Positions 49,801-61,189 of a DNA stretch of 64,000 nucleotides are shown in pieces. The DNA is from Parus major (Eukaryota > Chordata > Aves > Passeriformes > Paridae): contig NC_031799.1 in assembly GCF_001522545.3 (NCBI RefSeq), positions 33,806,958 to 33,870,957 of the forward strand, in the 5' to 3' direction. Below the pieces are notes generated by a model. It made no database searches. It was given only the letters and a program-made list of their open reading frames with translations, and was not told the DNA's origin. A program made the translations under genes and the position numbers. How positions within the stretch are numbered: position 1 is the first letter of the stretch; every line of letters begins with the position of its first letter.

Positions 49801-52800
49801 CCAGTTAAACTGCTTCATGTGTCGCTTAGTCTTACAGTTTCCTTGTGAATGTTTTTAACCTGGCTCAACTGACCTGCAAAAGTTGCACTCATGCCTGGTA
49901 ACTTGGTTACAAACCTGAACCTTTGCTCTGGATACCATTAGAATTACTTGCCATAAATACAGTTGAAATTAGTGATATCTTCTTGAAGAAGCAAACGGGG
50001 TTTTTTTAGTGTTAAAATGGTCTCTGCAGAGTGTTGCCCTGAAAACTCAGCTTTTTGATCTTGCTTACATAATTTCTAAGCACTTTCCCAGGACAGTGAC
50101 TGTAAACATAGATATGTATACATCCTTTCTGATACACGTCTTTAGATAGACGTCTTGCACGACCAGTGTGATTGGGAAGGTGGTAACCTAACTATCCAGT
50201 CACTGCTCATTGCCAAGAGTCTATAAATACTGGAGTTGTAAGAATAAAACCAGTTTTTTCCCTGTCATACAGGAGCCGTGTCTGTGTGAATCATTGCCTG
50301 TCCTACAGTGACAGCAGAGTAAGCTTTATCAGGGAATGAATTTAGAATGGAATTGAACCACTGTTATATAAAACTATCACCTTGTTATTGCCTACAAAGA
50401 CTATATAGTTCTAGTTCCTAAAGTAGTTATAGACTACTTTTGGGAATGCTCTCTTTGCTTTTTTTTGCTTTTTTTTCACTTTTCTGTCGTTCCTGGCAAC
50501 ATGTGTGTATTTTAAGGCTTGACAACAGTCTCATCAGCTGTCAAAAAACATCCTTCTGCATGTAGTATTTCTCTGGACAGGCTGATGTTAGCACATGTCA
50601 GATGTATAGACTTATACTGTAAAGTGATTATAAATGGTTGCAATGAATAAATTAAAACGTTAAAAACTTCATGGTATTTTGTGAGTGCTGTGAGATGGAT
50701 GGATTGGTTTACCTGATCAGCTCTTCCATATCAGTTCAATAACTTGAGCCAACTCTTCTGATGTGTGCACTTTTGAGATTTGGGTCCAATTTTCCAAAAT
50801 AGGTGTTACTTTGAATAGTTACTGTCAGCACAATATAACTGCAAGAATATTCTTGCAAATGGAGCTCCCATTTCCCCATACATTTGCTATCGTGCATCCT
50901 GAAAGAAAAGCATTTTTGGATCAATTAAATCTTCGTTTGCAACCTCAAGTTGTATTCCTTTCCAGGCCTGTAATCTGCTTCTGGTTTCTGGAATCTCATT
51001 TATGCCCCTGCTCAGCTGTATCAAGTGTCTGTTCCATGTGCATGTGTTAACACTATACAACTAATTTGAAAGTAACCATCATGGAAGCTCCATTCTTCTT
51101 GTAGATTTTGCAGAAGGCATTGCTTTGGACTATGTGCATGTTTAAGTTATGAGTTTTCTAGTCCCAGTATTCCTTTTGTTATGGCAAATGCTTGATGTGA
51201 AGTATAGTGTACAACTGATCTTGCTATTCAAATTTTCTTTGTTCACAGTATACCGAATTTCTCTCCTTAAAAATTAGATTACTGAAATGCTTCTTGTGAA
51301 TTTTTGTAAGCCTATAAATAGAACTGGCAAGAATAAGACCTTTTGCGGGCTAAAATTCCACTCACATTTACTGTCTCTAGATTTCTACAAGCATAGAAAA
51401 CAGATGGTTGAAGAAAAAGAGGCTAACTTTTGATTTCAAAATGAGTCCTTACAAAATTGAGACAGGGATTTCCAGCACTTTTACTTTGGGTAATTTTACA
51501 TTATTTTTCTTGGACATGCAAGCTCCATGAGACAATCTCAGGTATTTTGTAGAATAATTAATCATCTTCCATGGTCCTAATCATCTTTCATGGATATTTG
51601 ATGTGTAGGCTGTGGATCTCTTCCACAGTAAAAGTTTTGGGATCCATAGGTCGTGGACCACTGGGATGTCCCACTGTGAAGGGGAAGGGAACACCCAAAA
51701 TTTGGAGGTGCCTGTGGTCAAAAAGGAACAACAGAAGTCAGTGTGTCTGTAAAAACTTACGAAGTTTTATTATTAAATTAGACACACGGTGTGGAAATTG
51801 GTGTAAGTTAGTCCCTTATAGTATAAACACATGGTGGTAGATCTTGAATAAGGGATAGGTGAAAGAGATCTGTACTCTGTTTGTACACAGAGATTACAGT
51901 GGGGTACAGAGAAAGAAAGGAAGAAAGACTGGCAGTCCTGACTCCAGTCTCAGTGCAGCTGATGGAGTGTCCAGGGTCCTGGGGCACATGTGTGCCCAGA
52001 TTTGATGTGAGTACCTTTATACAGTTAACATTTCCATGCCATGGAGCTTCTTTGTTTGTTTACTATGCAAATGAGTTATCATCTGCAGTTCATTCTTCTA
52101 GACCTTTCTGGAAATGGTAAGAGGGCTTTGGGGGTCTCTGGAGGTCTTGGTCCCTCCATACTGGATTGACCTTTGGTTGACAGTCCATGCCTGCTTCTTG
52201 ACCTCATTCCATTGCTTATGCTCTGCTTCAGGAGCCAGAGCATAGACCTTTGTCCAAGATGACTTCTGGCTTATATCTGTATGGCCGCCTTTTCCTGCCA
52301 CGTCCCATTCTTTCTCATGGCATGTTCTTACCAACAAATCTTGGTTGATTCCACTGCCATCCTCCATTGATGGCTGAGACATCTACATTAGTCCCCTTAT
52401 CTTCTAGGCTTCTGTAACCCACTGATTCAGACTCTGGGACTTGCAGTGTGTATGACTACTACATTGCTTATTCCAGTTTTGCTTGTTGGCTTCTGTTTTT
52501 TTAGGAGCTGTAGCACTGAAGAATCTGGAAATAAAAGAAAATGCACTGGTAAGCTAGTGAAAATTACAATAATACTTGCAAAAATGATTCCTTGAGCTAT
52601 GTTTTGGGTTTAATGTGCATTTTTTGGTTCTTATTTTTTGATACACTTTCTTCTAAGTAGAAGCTTACTGATTTGCTTTCTCTGTACCTATACAGATTAT
52701 CTGATTCATTTGAGATTAAATTTAAAGGGGAAAGTGTATGCATTTTTTTTTCCTCTAAGAGAACTCTCAGCAATTGCTAAAAGAATTTGCTTAGGTCAAA

Positions 52801-55800
52801 AGCAATACTGAAAGACCTTTTTTTTTTTTCCTAGCTCATGAAGCTAGGACTTTTTTTTTTGGAATGTATTTAGCCTAAAATGGTGTAACAGTCTAAATTG
52901 GTAACCAAATGCTTGCTTATCTGTTATGCTAATTTTTTTTCTGTGTTTGACAGGTAAGTTTTTTAAGATTGTCATGATATCTTTCCTGCACTGGAACATT
53001 TAACAAGCTGCTGAATTGAGCTTAAATTTTCTAAACCCTTTTCTTTCAGAGCCGTTTGGATGTGCCATTTAAAGTTAAAGCAGGACATATTAGTAAGTTG
53101 CATTTTCTTATATACATTCAGGAATTTCTAAACATACTATCTTTCCTTGAAAGTGACTTTAGACTTCCTAAGCAAATGATTTCCTTATGTTCATTGATTT
53201 GTATACTTTTTACACTCAGAAGTTTGTCTCTTCTTAAAAAAAAACTTTTTGAAGAAGCTTCTTTCAATAAAGTGTACTAGAGTCTTGTTTAAACCCCTCA
53301 ATATTAATGAGAAAATAGCCCAACACAGTAAAGACGAGCAGTTGGGCATGACTGGATCTCATTCATTGTCTTAACAAGACTCCACAACTGATTTTTACCT
53401 TTTGCTTGCCTTTTCATCTCCTTCCTTCCTTTTTTTTTTTGCTAAAATAAAAGGTTTTCTTGTTGCAAGTTGATTATCTTGTAAAAGTTAGTGGTTTCTT
53501 AAAGTAAACTAAGTCTAAGGCTGTTATGCTTCCTTTAAATTGACCCTGGAATAATGTATTTTCTATATTTCTAAATTATATGATTTAATATTTTATTAAA
53601 GTTTGTGCTTGGTGAAGGAGAGACACTGTAACCTCATGATCCCTGTGTTCACAAAACCTAGTATTTAGCTGACTGATGATGCATGAGGTGCCCATGTGCT
53701 TGTTTCTGACAGTGCTGCTGTAGATTTTCAAGGAGGGACACATTGCTGTTAAGAGGAGGAATGTAATTCGAGGGAATACAGAAAGAATGTAGACCAAACT
53801 TCTCATGTTGTTTGTGTATTGTGCAAGAGAATACAACTCAACTGAGGCATTTTCTGGGGTATTTTCTGTCCAAAGTAATGATTGTTAAGAGATTTTGTGT
53901 TTATTATCAATTATCATTACATTTCTTTTCCAGTCAACTATTTAACTGTATACTTCAACTTTTTTCTTTTGTGTTTTTAGGTCAACTTAACCTACAGATA
54001 CCATGGCAAAATCTTTATACTCAACCTGTTGAGGCAGTCCTTGATGGAGTTTATTTGCTCATTGTGCCTACAGCCAGTAAGTTATTGTACAGGAAAAAGT
54101 GACTGTAGATTGGTGGGATTTCAGAATTAGCTGAAATGGGTGGATACTGTTTTCATGAGCTTTATTCCTAGAAGATACTTTTAGCAGTTACAGTTAAGTA
54201 ATGGTATGGAAGTCTTTCTGTAATTTACAGTTTGTCACCTGATTTTTTTGCTGTTATGTAACTGTTGCAAAAATGTAAGAATTACAGCTTTTGACACAGT
54301 ATCTTTAAAAAAGTATGTAAGTTTTTTTGGTATTACACTTTTTTACATTATGTATTTAGGCATAAAATATGATGCTGAGAAAGAAGCCAGGCAGTTCTTG
54401 GAAGCAAGACAAAGGGAATTGCAGAGAATAGAGGAAGCAAAGCAGAAGATAGCTGACCAAGGTAAGAGTGGGAAAAGCTAATGAAAGTGATGCTTCTTCT
54501 TTATTCAGAAAGATACAGACTTTGTCAAAGTGTTCTAGACTCTTGTTTTTAACTTGTTACTTAAAAACCTATTAGTTATGGTTTTTTAGGTATAATTGTG
54601 GTCAGTATTGCAGAACCAGCATTCTGAAAATAAAAAGGTTTGAGCATTGATGTGATATAATATAAATTGGGCTTTTGAAATATTTATTTTGTATCATATG
54701 TCGCCTGACATTTTCTTTCCTCTTTCACAGGAAACGGTTTGTTTCCAGTATCAAAGCATTTTTACCAATGTAACTTTTTAAAGGAGTTTCCATCTGTTCT
54801 TTGATACATGCAAATTCTTATCTTTAAATTCAACTTCTGGTATTTCCAATAAATATGTTTTGCCCACCTTGAGTATTGTGGGTGCTGGTCATACTTTTGA
54901 ATTGCCAGATTTGTCACGCAGAGTCACAGTAGGTAGTAAAGCTACGAAGCCTATTTTGAGAATGTAAATGTTGTAGATTATACAGAGCAAACCTGTTTTT
55001 ATACAACTGGAGTGCAATATAATAGAAAATTAAAACAGTTACCATGCTAAATTTATTTTGTTATTGCTTGTCTAAGTTTGAAAAATACTAAAATGTAAAC
55101 AAAATATTAAATTGTTTTCCTTTAACATAGATAAAGTGAAAGAAGAGAAACAAGACACTTTTGTAGAAAAGTTAGTTACTCAGGTCATTAAAAATCTTCA
55201 GCTGAAAATTTCCAACATCCATATTCGTTATGAAGATGATGTAAGTACTTTTGTATATCTTAACATAAGGGGTTGTGCGCTGTAACATGAAATTGGGAAC
55301 CTGTCTGATTTCTTCTGGTTGCTTTCCATGCTGAGAGAATACTAGTAAAGTTGTGGAATTTCTTACCTTAGTCTTTTTAAAAAAACTAAACAAAAAGCTT
55401 GGACCAAAGCATAAAGATACTTAAATTCTTAGTCAAATATATGCTTATAGAGTATGAAATATTTTTTTTTGTCTTTTCTTGTGTTCTATTAGATCACAAA
55501 TCATGATAACCCCTTGTCATTTGGGATTTCACTTCAAAACTTAAGTTTGCAGGTAATTTTATTTCTCACTTTTTGTCTGAAAAACATGTTAATATATACC
55601 AATAGGTGCTTTTGTGTGTTGTGCTTTCTGGTAACGCACTGTCTAATGGAAAGTACACATATAGTCATCAGCAATGCACAATGGTAAGTACTTGGCTTAT
55701 CAAATTCAGCATAAGTGCTGTGATGGGTGTGCTATTAAAGATAAAATGCTACCATTAAAGTAGATCTTTAGGAGTAAATTCTTGCTCTTTCGCCTGCTGC

Positions 55801-58800
55801 ACTTTGTGGCTACTACACTGGGCTGGATTTGGGCTGTTTGTTCTGAATATTTTACTGAAACTGACTTGAGCTCCAAGAAAGGAAGTTACTACCTGATTAC
55901 AGGAAGGGGTGGGAAAGGGAAAAAACAGAAAAAAAGAAAAAAGATGACATCTTTATTTTAAACAAGCTAATTTTTTAGCTGCAAACTGCACTTTAAGGTG
56001 CAAAGATAGTAAGCACAGACAGTATGAAATTTTTTTTCTGGAAGACTGTGTAGTAGGAGCACTATGCTGATTGTGCTGAGTTACTCTTATTCAGTAGCTT
56101 TTGCTGTGTAACTGCTAGTTTTAAAGAAAATGTGCCTTAAGTAAATGCAACTTTCTTGAATGAAATGGTGGTTTTGCTAATGCCTGTTTCTAGCATATTC
56201 AAGGGTGTTCTTTAGGCTTAAACTAAGATGAATTGCTTCCAGCATTATGAAAAAATTTAATCCATAGTTTATCTCTGTCCAAAGAGGCTGCCTAAAAATA
56301 TTATTGGTGTGAAGGAAAACAGTTTGCAATACTGAAAACAGAATCTTTTGCTATCTTTAGTTCTTGTGTGCAGCCTATCAGTGTACATACATATACATAT
56401 TTTTTGGGGGAAGTAGCATTTTCAAGTTTTCACTTAAAGTAATGGCTCAATCACCTTAAATCAGAAGATTGTATCCCATTATTTTCTGTGGCATTTAATT
56501 ATGATGACATTACTTTATTTTTTTGTAGTTTGTTTCAGTTATAACACGCTGGTGAATTATAGATATTGGAGTGTTTTTCTTAATTCTTATTTCAGACCTC
56601 AGATAAGAATTGGAATCCATGTTTACATGATGAAACTGCCAAGTTGTTCCACAAGGTACAGTATAAACTGTATGCTAAGGAAAGAATTACTGATAAAATA
56701 AGCTACATTAGAGTTTCTTCCACAGAAAGTAAGATCAAGAAAACATATAACTGTATAGTCTCTATAGCAAAAGTAACATTCTGAATATTTTTATTCATCC
56801 AGACTTTTTGAAATCCAGCTTATCAGTCTAAAATTTGTAGATGCTAACACATATGTTCTGTTGTGTTTCCAGCTTGTGCGACTGGATAACCTTTTTGCTT
56901 ATTGGAATGTGAAATCAGAGATGTTCTACCATGGTGGTTGTGATGAGTCATTGGTGAGTAAAGCATAGTGTATATAGCATTCTAGTTGAAACTCAGATGA
57001 GGGAACATGCTTCACGTTCAGGCCTGCTTCTCTTTATGTCAGTGTCCTGGGGGAATTGTTCGTAACTAAAAGCATTTTTAGGAAAAAAGTAGTATATGTT
57101 AAGGCTTTTATGTGATGGATGTATAATGCCCATCTGAGAAAGTTAAAATAACCAGTCTTCTACCAGTTACAGAATACAGACTGATGGTCATCTTACTACT
57201 ATTCAGTGATTTTTATTAGCTAAAGGTAGACATATTGTTCTGTTTAAAGCACAGATGAGTGTTTTGAACTTTACTTTGGGTCAGAGGGATTATCTGAGAA
57301 TTGTTTAAAAATGCTAACATCTTGTAATTTAAAAATTTTATCTGGAAATAGAAATGCAACTTTCTTTTATCTCTGTTATGTGTGTAGGTTAATTTAAAAC
57401 AGGGAGTTGCCAGCCACAACGTGATTCCAGATGGTTATGATTTTGGTAAGTGTTATTTAATTGTAATACGCATTCATAATTCTAATTTTTAGTGCATCTC
57501 GGAGGTTATCACTTTGGCTGTTACTCAAAAATCTTAAAAAGGAGTGTAGTTTAAGCCTGGAAGAGTAACTGTCTTTCTGACAGTAAATACTGTATTGTAT
57601 AGGTAGCCTTAAAAAAGCCTCGATAAAAGTGAGTCATGTATCATTCTAATGGGTTCTAATGGAACACTGTACATAGTTCATCATTCTTAGCAGCCATTGA
57701 TTAGTTCCTGTATTTAAGAAGTTTAGAATAACATACGCACTGGGTAAGTTTTGTGAATTCAGATATTTTTGAGTATGTTTTTGAGTGCACCTGCTTTATA
57801 CAAAGTATCTTCTTTTCATGAGAGGTGGAAACACTAATCAAACAACTTTGAAACATTAACTTTGTTTTTGTTGGGTTTTTTGTTTGTTTTTTGTGGTGGG
57901 ACTAATGAAAGTTGTATTGCTTTGAATATTGCTTGTTGAAGTCACATTGGCATTACTCAAACATGGTGGTAGTTTGCTTTCCGCTGTATGGAAAATACTT
58001 GGTTTGTGTTTATCACGTGCATCTGCATGATTGTTTAGGAACTGTTCACAAGTCTGAATGCCCTTGGAAGTGGCTTGTTCACCAGCAGGAAGGTCCTCAG
58101 TTCACTATGGCCAGCGTTAAAAAAGACACTGTCAGTTTTATGCTGCTGCCTTCACCAAAAGGAGTCTCTGTCTGTGTTGACTGACAGAGAACTGTCTAGT
58201 AATTTCTTCTAATTTCTTACCAATCTTTTTTAGTTGCTGGCTTTGATTATTTGCAAGAAAACAAATGTTAAATGTTATAAGTTGTTTAAGGCTTTATGTA
58301 GTATGTCCAAAATAGGTGTATGTAAAGCTTAGGATTCAAGATTAACACTATTTACATTCAGCAGTTCCATCAGAGGTGCTGCTGACTATGCTGGTGATCT
58401 GTGGCAAATGAAAATTTGGTCCCGTTTGGGACAAGTCTTTAGATTAAAACTTTGATAAGAAGGTAATAAGCATGAAGTCTAATTTTATCACTTCATGTAA
58501 ATACAAATATTATACTTACGTAAAAGAACCATAAAAAGATAAAAATCATAAAGAATGAAGTTTAGGAAGCTAAATACAGAGAGAAAATTAATTGAAATGC
58601 TACCATATAGAGGTATAGCTGGAAGTTTAATGGTTTCTTCTTGAAAAAAATGCATGTTTCCACTTGTATGAACCTTTCAGAGAATCTGGAAATATTTGAT
58701 ATGTATGTAATATATCAGTATTTTTGCTGAGATGAAAGAAGTCATATTTGATAAAAATGTGATTTACAGAAACACAAATAATAAAAAAAATTCTTACTAT

Positions 58801-61189
58801 TGGATTAATTGCTGAGGCAGATGAAAATATTGAATTATCATGGCTTCAAATGCCAGATACTGCCAAACTGTGGAACAGATAAAATATTTCTTGTCAGAAT
58901 GTTTTTTCTTGTGATGTGCCTCACTTTTATGTAGAATGCATGATTTTGTTCCATGCTTATTTGGGTTTAAAATTAAAAATATGGGATGTTTGGTAACATT
59001 GTTTAACAATGGTTAAAACCATCGTGAGTATAATTTATCAAAGACTAAAGCATTTGTAACAACAACAACAGCAAAAAAAATCTTACGGAATAAGAGTTCC
59101 TACAATGAAATAAATGCTATATTTGAAACTGTCTTGTACTATAAATGTATCACAGCCAAAAAAAAATTACATTTGTTACAAAGTAAACTATTTATTGAAG
59201 CATTTGTATGTAATTCAGCATACAAGAAAGTTTGTGGTGGTGTTCTGCAAAAATTTGTTTGATAAATGTTGCCAGAGTGAAAATTAAGATTGAGTCTAGA
59301 TTGTTTTCTATTTTAAGCTGTATTGATGCAGTACATGTTTTTCAAGTCTAGCGTTTTAAAGCTAATAATCTGGCATAATTTAAGATAAATATGTGTACAA
59401 TTTATTACAGTCTTAAATAATTGAATTGCACTTTTTTATCAACTTGTGTTTTTTAGTATTCCGCCCAATTTCAGCTAAAGCCAAACTCCTTATGAATCCT
59501 CGATCTGATGTTGACTTTTCATCACCGAAAATAGATTTAGACGTAAACTTACAGGATATAACTGTTGAATTCAATAAGCCACAGGTACCGGCTATTTTTC
59601 TGAATCTATATGTAATGTAACATATAGTAGTAAAACGGTTAGTTTGCAAGAATAAGGAAGGCAGTCTGAAATTTTGTACTGTACATATAGAATCTATTAA
59701 CTTAGTCTCATTTTTCTTTGTAACTGATTTCCTCTTCAAAGAGAAGCTTCATACCTGTTGTTTGCAGAAAGATAATAATGCTCAGTTTGAATTTGTTTGC
59801 CTAGTACTTCAGTGTTGTGGAGCTTCTTGAGTCTATTGATATGATGACTCGAAATCTGCCATATAGGAAGTACAGACCTGATGTTCCAGTGCATAACAAC
59901 GCCAAGACATGGTAGGCAACCTTAGATTTTGAAAATAATTTGTTAGTTATTAACCTGAAATAATTATCAAGGAATTGCTTCTTACTTGGGGAGGTTAGAA
60001 CTCATCTCCTTCTGAAAGGAAGTCATCTTTGTTTTTATAATTTTTTCTTAAGCCAGTATTGTAAGAAGTTGATGAGGACCTCAAACCAAAGCTGAGGACA
60101 CAATATTTGAAAACCTGTGATTGTGGTCTTAAAGACCATTATCAGGAGTTTAAGTCTTATAGTACTTTCGTATCATAAATTTGTTTAAGTGAAGGACACC
60201 TGTTATATATTAGGTAGTATTACAAGAGCAAATCTATTACCTAAAAATAGGCAAACCTTTGCAACACAGATGGCCAGGATTTGATTTCTTTGCAGAAGAT
60301 ACATTTTTATTATTCTCAACATGCATCCATTCTAAATATTCTCATCATCTGTGGGTACTTTTCATATACAGCTAACTTTGAGTTTTAGGAACCGGCAGTC
60401 TGTCAACTTTGTGTGGGGAAAAAGAGTAAAATTCTTAGTTTTCTCAGCTGATCAGAAGTGCAGTATTTGTCAGGGGATTTCACTCTTGGCAGCCTGAAGT
60501 TCTATTTAGTGACAGTCTGCAAAGTCTTAGGAACCTTTTCAATATCCCTCCAAAAAATTGAGCTATACATTTGTCTTTGCTTTTAGGTGGAAATACGTTA
60601 TTTATGGCATCCTTGAAGTAAATGTTCAACCTAAGCTCCAAATGTGGTCATGGGAACATATTTCACATCATAGGAAGCAAGTGAAGAACTATAAAGAGAT
60701 GTATAAAACAAAGATAACGTCAAAAAAACCTAATGAAGATATCTTAAAATCATTGGAGGTTAGTAATTTTCTATTGAAGGCTTAAATATTGTTCATCTTG
60801 ATACTTGTTCAAACTTAAATAGTAATATGTTCCTAAATCAGTTCTAAGTTAAAATAAAATTTTCAGTTGGCAATACTTGCAACTTTGTCACTACCTTTCA
60901 CTTTGAGTAGTAGTAACAAATACGTGAGGTAAATCTTTAAATTAGAAACTGCAAGAAAGAGCAGCTTAAACTGATGTGCTATTCCACGTTTATTTTAAGT
61001 TTTCAGATTGAGTGAATTAACTTAGTTTGCAAAAATTGAATTGCTTTCTGTTGCTTCCTGTAAAACTGAGCTATGGAATGTAACAATTTTCAAATTGTCT
61101 AAAATAATTTCTTATCTCACTTCTAGGAATTCGAAAAGACCTTGGATATTTTTAACATCACTCTAGCAAGGCAACAAGCAGAAGTTGAG
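43710..61189 (+). CDS. VPS13A: VPS13A (chorein), 5' part of the gene: 14 coding exons, continues past the window
   Basis: VPS13A is a long rod-shaped bridge protein that moves lipids in bulk between the endoplasmic reticulum and mitochondria, lipid droplets or the plasma membrane; its loss in humans causes chorea-acanthocytosis. Fourteen exons with GT-AG borders join to 1,224 bases (408 codons) without a stop: lengths 100, 44, 43, 96, 102, 110, 60, 60, 81, 58, 128, 107, 172 and 63. The start [20 protein letters not shown] is the conserved VPS13 chorein-N beginning. Later landmarks are [85 protein letters not shown] and [15 protein letters not shown]. This is the N-terminal end of the groove that binds ER contacts. 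VPS13C is the closest paralogue, but synteny with FOXB2 and the sequence favour VPS13A. The full protein is about 3,170 residues, so roughly 13 percent is here; the next exon was not found before 64000. Confidence 0.95.
43810..50031. other. VPS13A intron 1, first part
   Basis: The CpG-island end is followed by AT-rich DNA with homopolymer runs (T run near 47683-47700) and a TA microsatellite near 46397-46412. No gene or clear transposon was recognised. Confidence 0.5.
50032..50313 (+). mobile_element. Solo ERV LTR (282 bases) in VPS13A intron 1, ERVK-like
   Basis: It starts TGTTGCCCTGAAAACTCAGC and ends ACAGTGACA. It is flanked by the perfect six-base duplication GCAGAG (50026-50031 and 50314-50319). 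It has a TATA-like CTATAAATAC and an AATAAA downstream, in sense with VPS13A. It is the same family as 33360-33642, sharing blocks such as CTTTCCCAGGACAGT and ATATGTATACAT. No internal viral sequence remains. Confidence 0.88.
51604..52387 (-). mobile_element. Probable ERV LTR in VPS13A intron 1, antisense
   Basis: Read on the minus strand, a TATA-like TGTATAAAGG (near 52015) is followed about 240 bases later by AATAATAAAAC (near 51768), the order of an LTR. Candidate ends TGTAG/CTACA form a short inverted repeat at the stated borders. No target duplication could be confirmed and the family was not recognised, so the borders are tentative. Confidence 0.4.
52505..52548 (+). CDS. VPS13A: VPS13A exon 2 (residues 34-48)
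   Basis: 44 bases: acceptor TTTTTTAG, donor CTG|GTAAGC. It encodes [15 protein letters not shown], which matches the conserved VPS13 N-terminal strand. It ends in phase 0. Confidence 0.93.
53050..53092 (+). CDS. VPS13A: VPS13A exon 3 (residues 49-62)
   Basis: 43 bases: acceptor TTCTTTCAG, donor ATTA|GTAAG. It encodes [14 protein letters not shown], with the conserved LDVPF block. It ends in phase 1. Confidence 0.93.
53981..54076 (+). CDS. VPS13A: VPS13A exon 4 (residues 63-94)
   Basis: 96 bases: acceptor GTTTTTAG, donor GCCA|GTAAG. It contains [19 protein letters not shown], the most conserved part of the chorein-N domain. It ends in phase 1. Confidence 0.94.
54360..54461 (+). CDS. VPS13A: VPS13A exon 5 (residues 95-128)
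   Basis: 102 bases: acceptor TGTATTTAG, donor CAAG|GTAAG. It encodes a charged, probably helical stretch rich in E, K, R and Q ([19 protein letters not shown]). It ends in phase 1. Confidence 0.93.
55131..55240 (+). CDS. VPS13A: VPS13A exon 6 (residues 129-165)
   Basis: 110 bases: acceptor TTAACATAG, donor GATGAT|GTAAG. It contains [20 protein letters not shown] followed by YEDD, a hallmark VPS13 block. It ends in phase 0. Confidence 0.94.
55493..55552 (+). CDS. VPS13A: VPS13A exon 7 (residues 166-185)
   Basis: 60 bases, phase 0 on both sides: acceptor TTCTATTAG, donor CAG|GTAATT. It encodes [20 protein letters not shown]. Confidence 0.94.
55553..56595. other. VPS13A intron 7
   Basis: About 1 kb of AT-rich intron. 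No repeat family or extra exon was recognised. Confidence 0.6.
56596..56655 (+). CDS. VPS13A: VPS13A exon 8 (residues 186-205)
   Basis: 60 bases, phase 0 on both sides: acceptor TTATTTCAG, donor AAG|GTACAG. It encodes [20 protein letters not shown]; the CLHDET core is conserved. Confidence 0.92.
56873..56953 (+). CDS. VPS13A: VPS13A exon 9 (residues 206-232)
   Basis: 81 bases: acceptor TGTTTCCAG, donor TTG|GTGAG. It contains [19 protein letters not shown], then a variable HGGCDESL tail. It ends in phase 0. Confidence 0.94.
57388..57445 (+). CDS. VPS13A: VPS13A exon 10 (residues 233-251)
   Basis: 58 bases: acceptor TGTGTGTAG, donor TTTTG|GTAAG. It encodes [19 protein letters not shown]; the end (PDGYDF) is conserved. 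It ends in phase 1. Confidence 0.92.
57446..59456. other. VPS13A intron 10
   Basis: About 2 kb of AT-rich intron. A 90-codon open frame at 57912-58184 has no splice acceptor in the right phase and no recognised domain. No transposon family was recognised. Confidence 0.5.
59457..59584 (+). CDS. VPS13A: VPS13A exon 11 (residues 252-294)
   Basis: 128 bases: acceptor TGTTTTTTAG, donor CAG|GTACCG. It contains [20 protein letters not shown] and EFNKPQ. It ends in phase 0. Confidence 0.94.
59805..59911 (+). CDS. VPS13A: VPS13A exon 12 (residues 295-329)
   Basis: 107 bases: acceptor TTGCCTAG, donor CATG|GTAGGC. It encodes [14 protein letters not shown] and [19 protein letters not shown]. It ends in phase 2. 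Confidence 0.94.
60587..60758 (+). CDS. VPS13A: VPS13A exon 13 (residues 330-387)
   Basis: 172 bases: acceptor GCTTTTAG, donor GAG|GTTAG. It contains [20 protein letters not shown], then WSWEHI and [14 protein letters not shown]. It ends in phase 0. Confidence 0.94.
61127..61189 (+). CDS. VPS13A: VPS13A exon 14 (residues 388-408)
   Basis: 63 bases, phase 0 on both sides: acceptor ACTTCTAG, donor GAG|GTAAAA. It encodes [20 protein letters not shown] plus E. This is the last VPS13A exon visible in the window. Confidence 0.93.
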
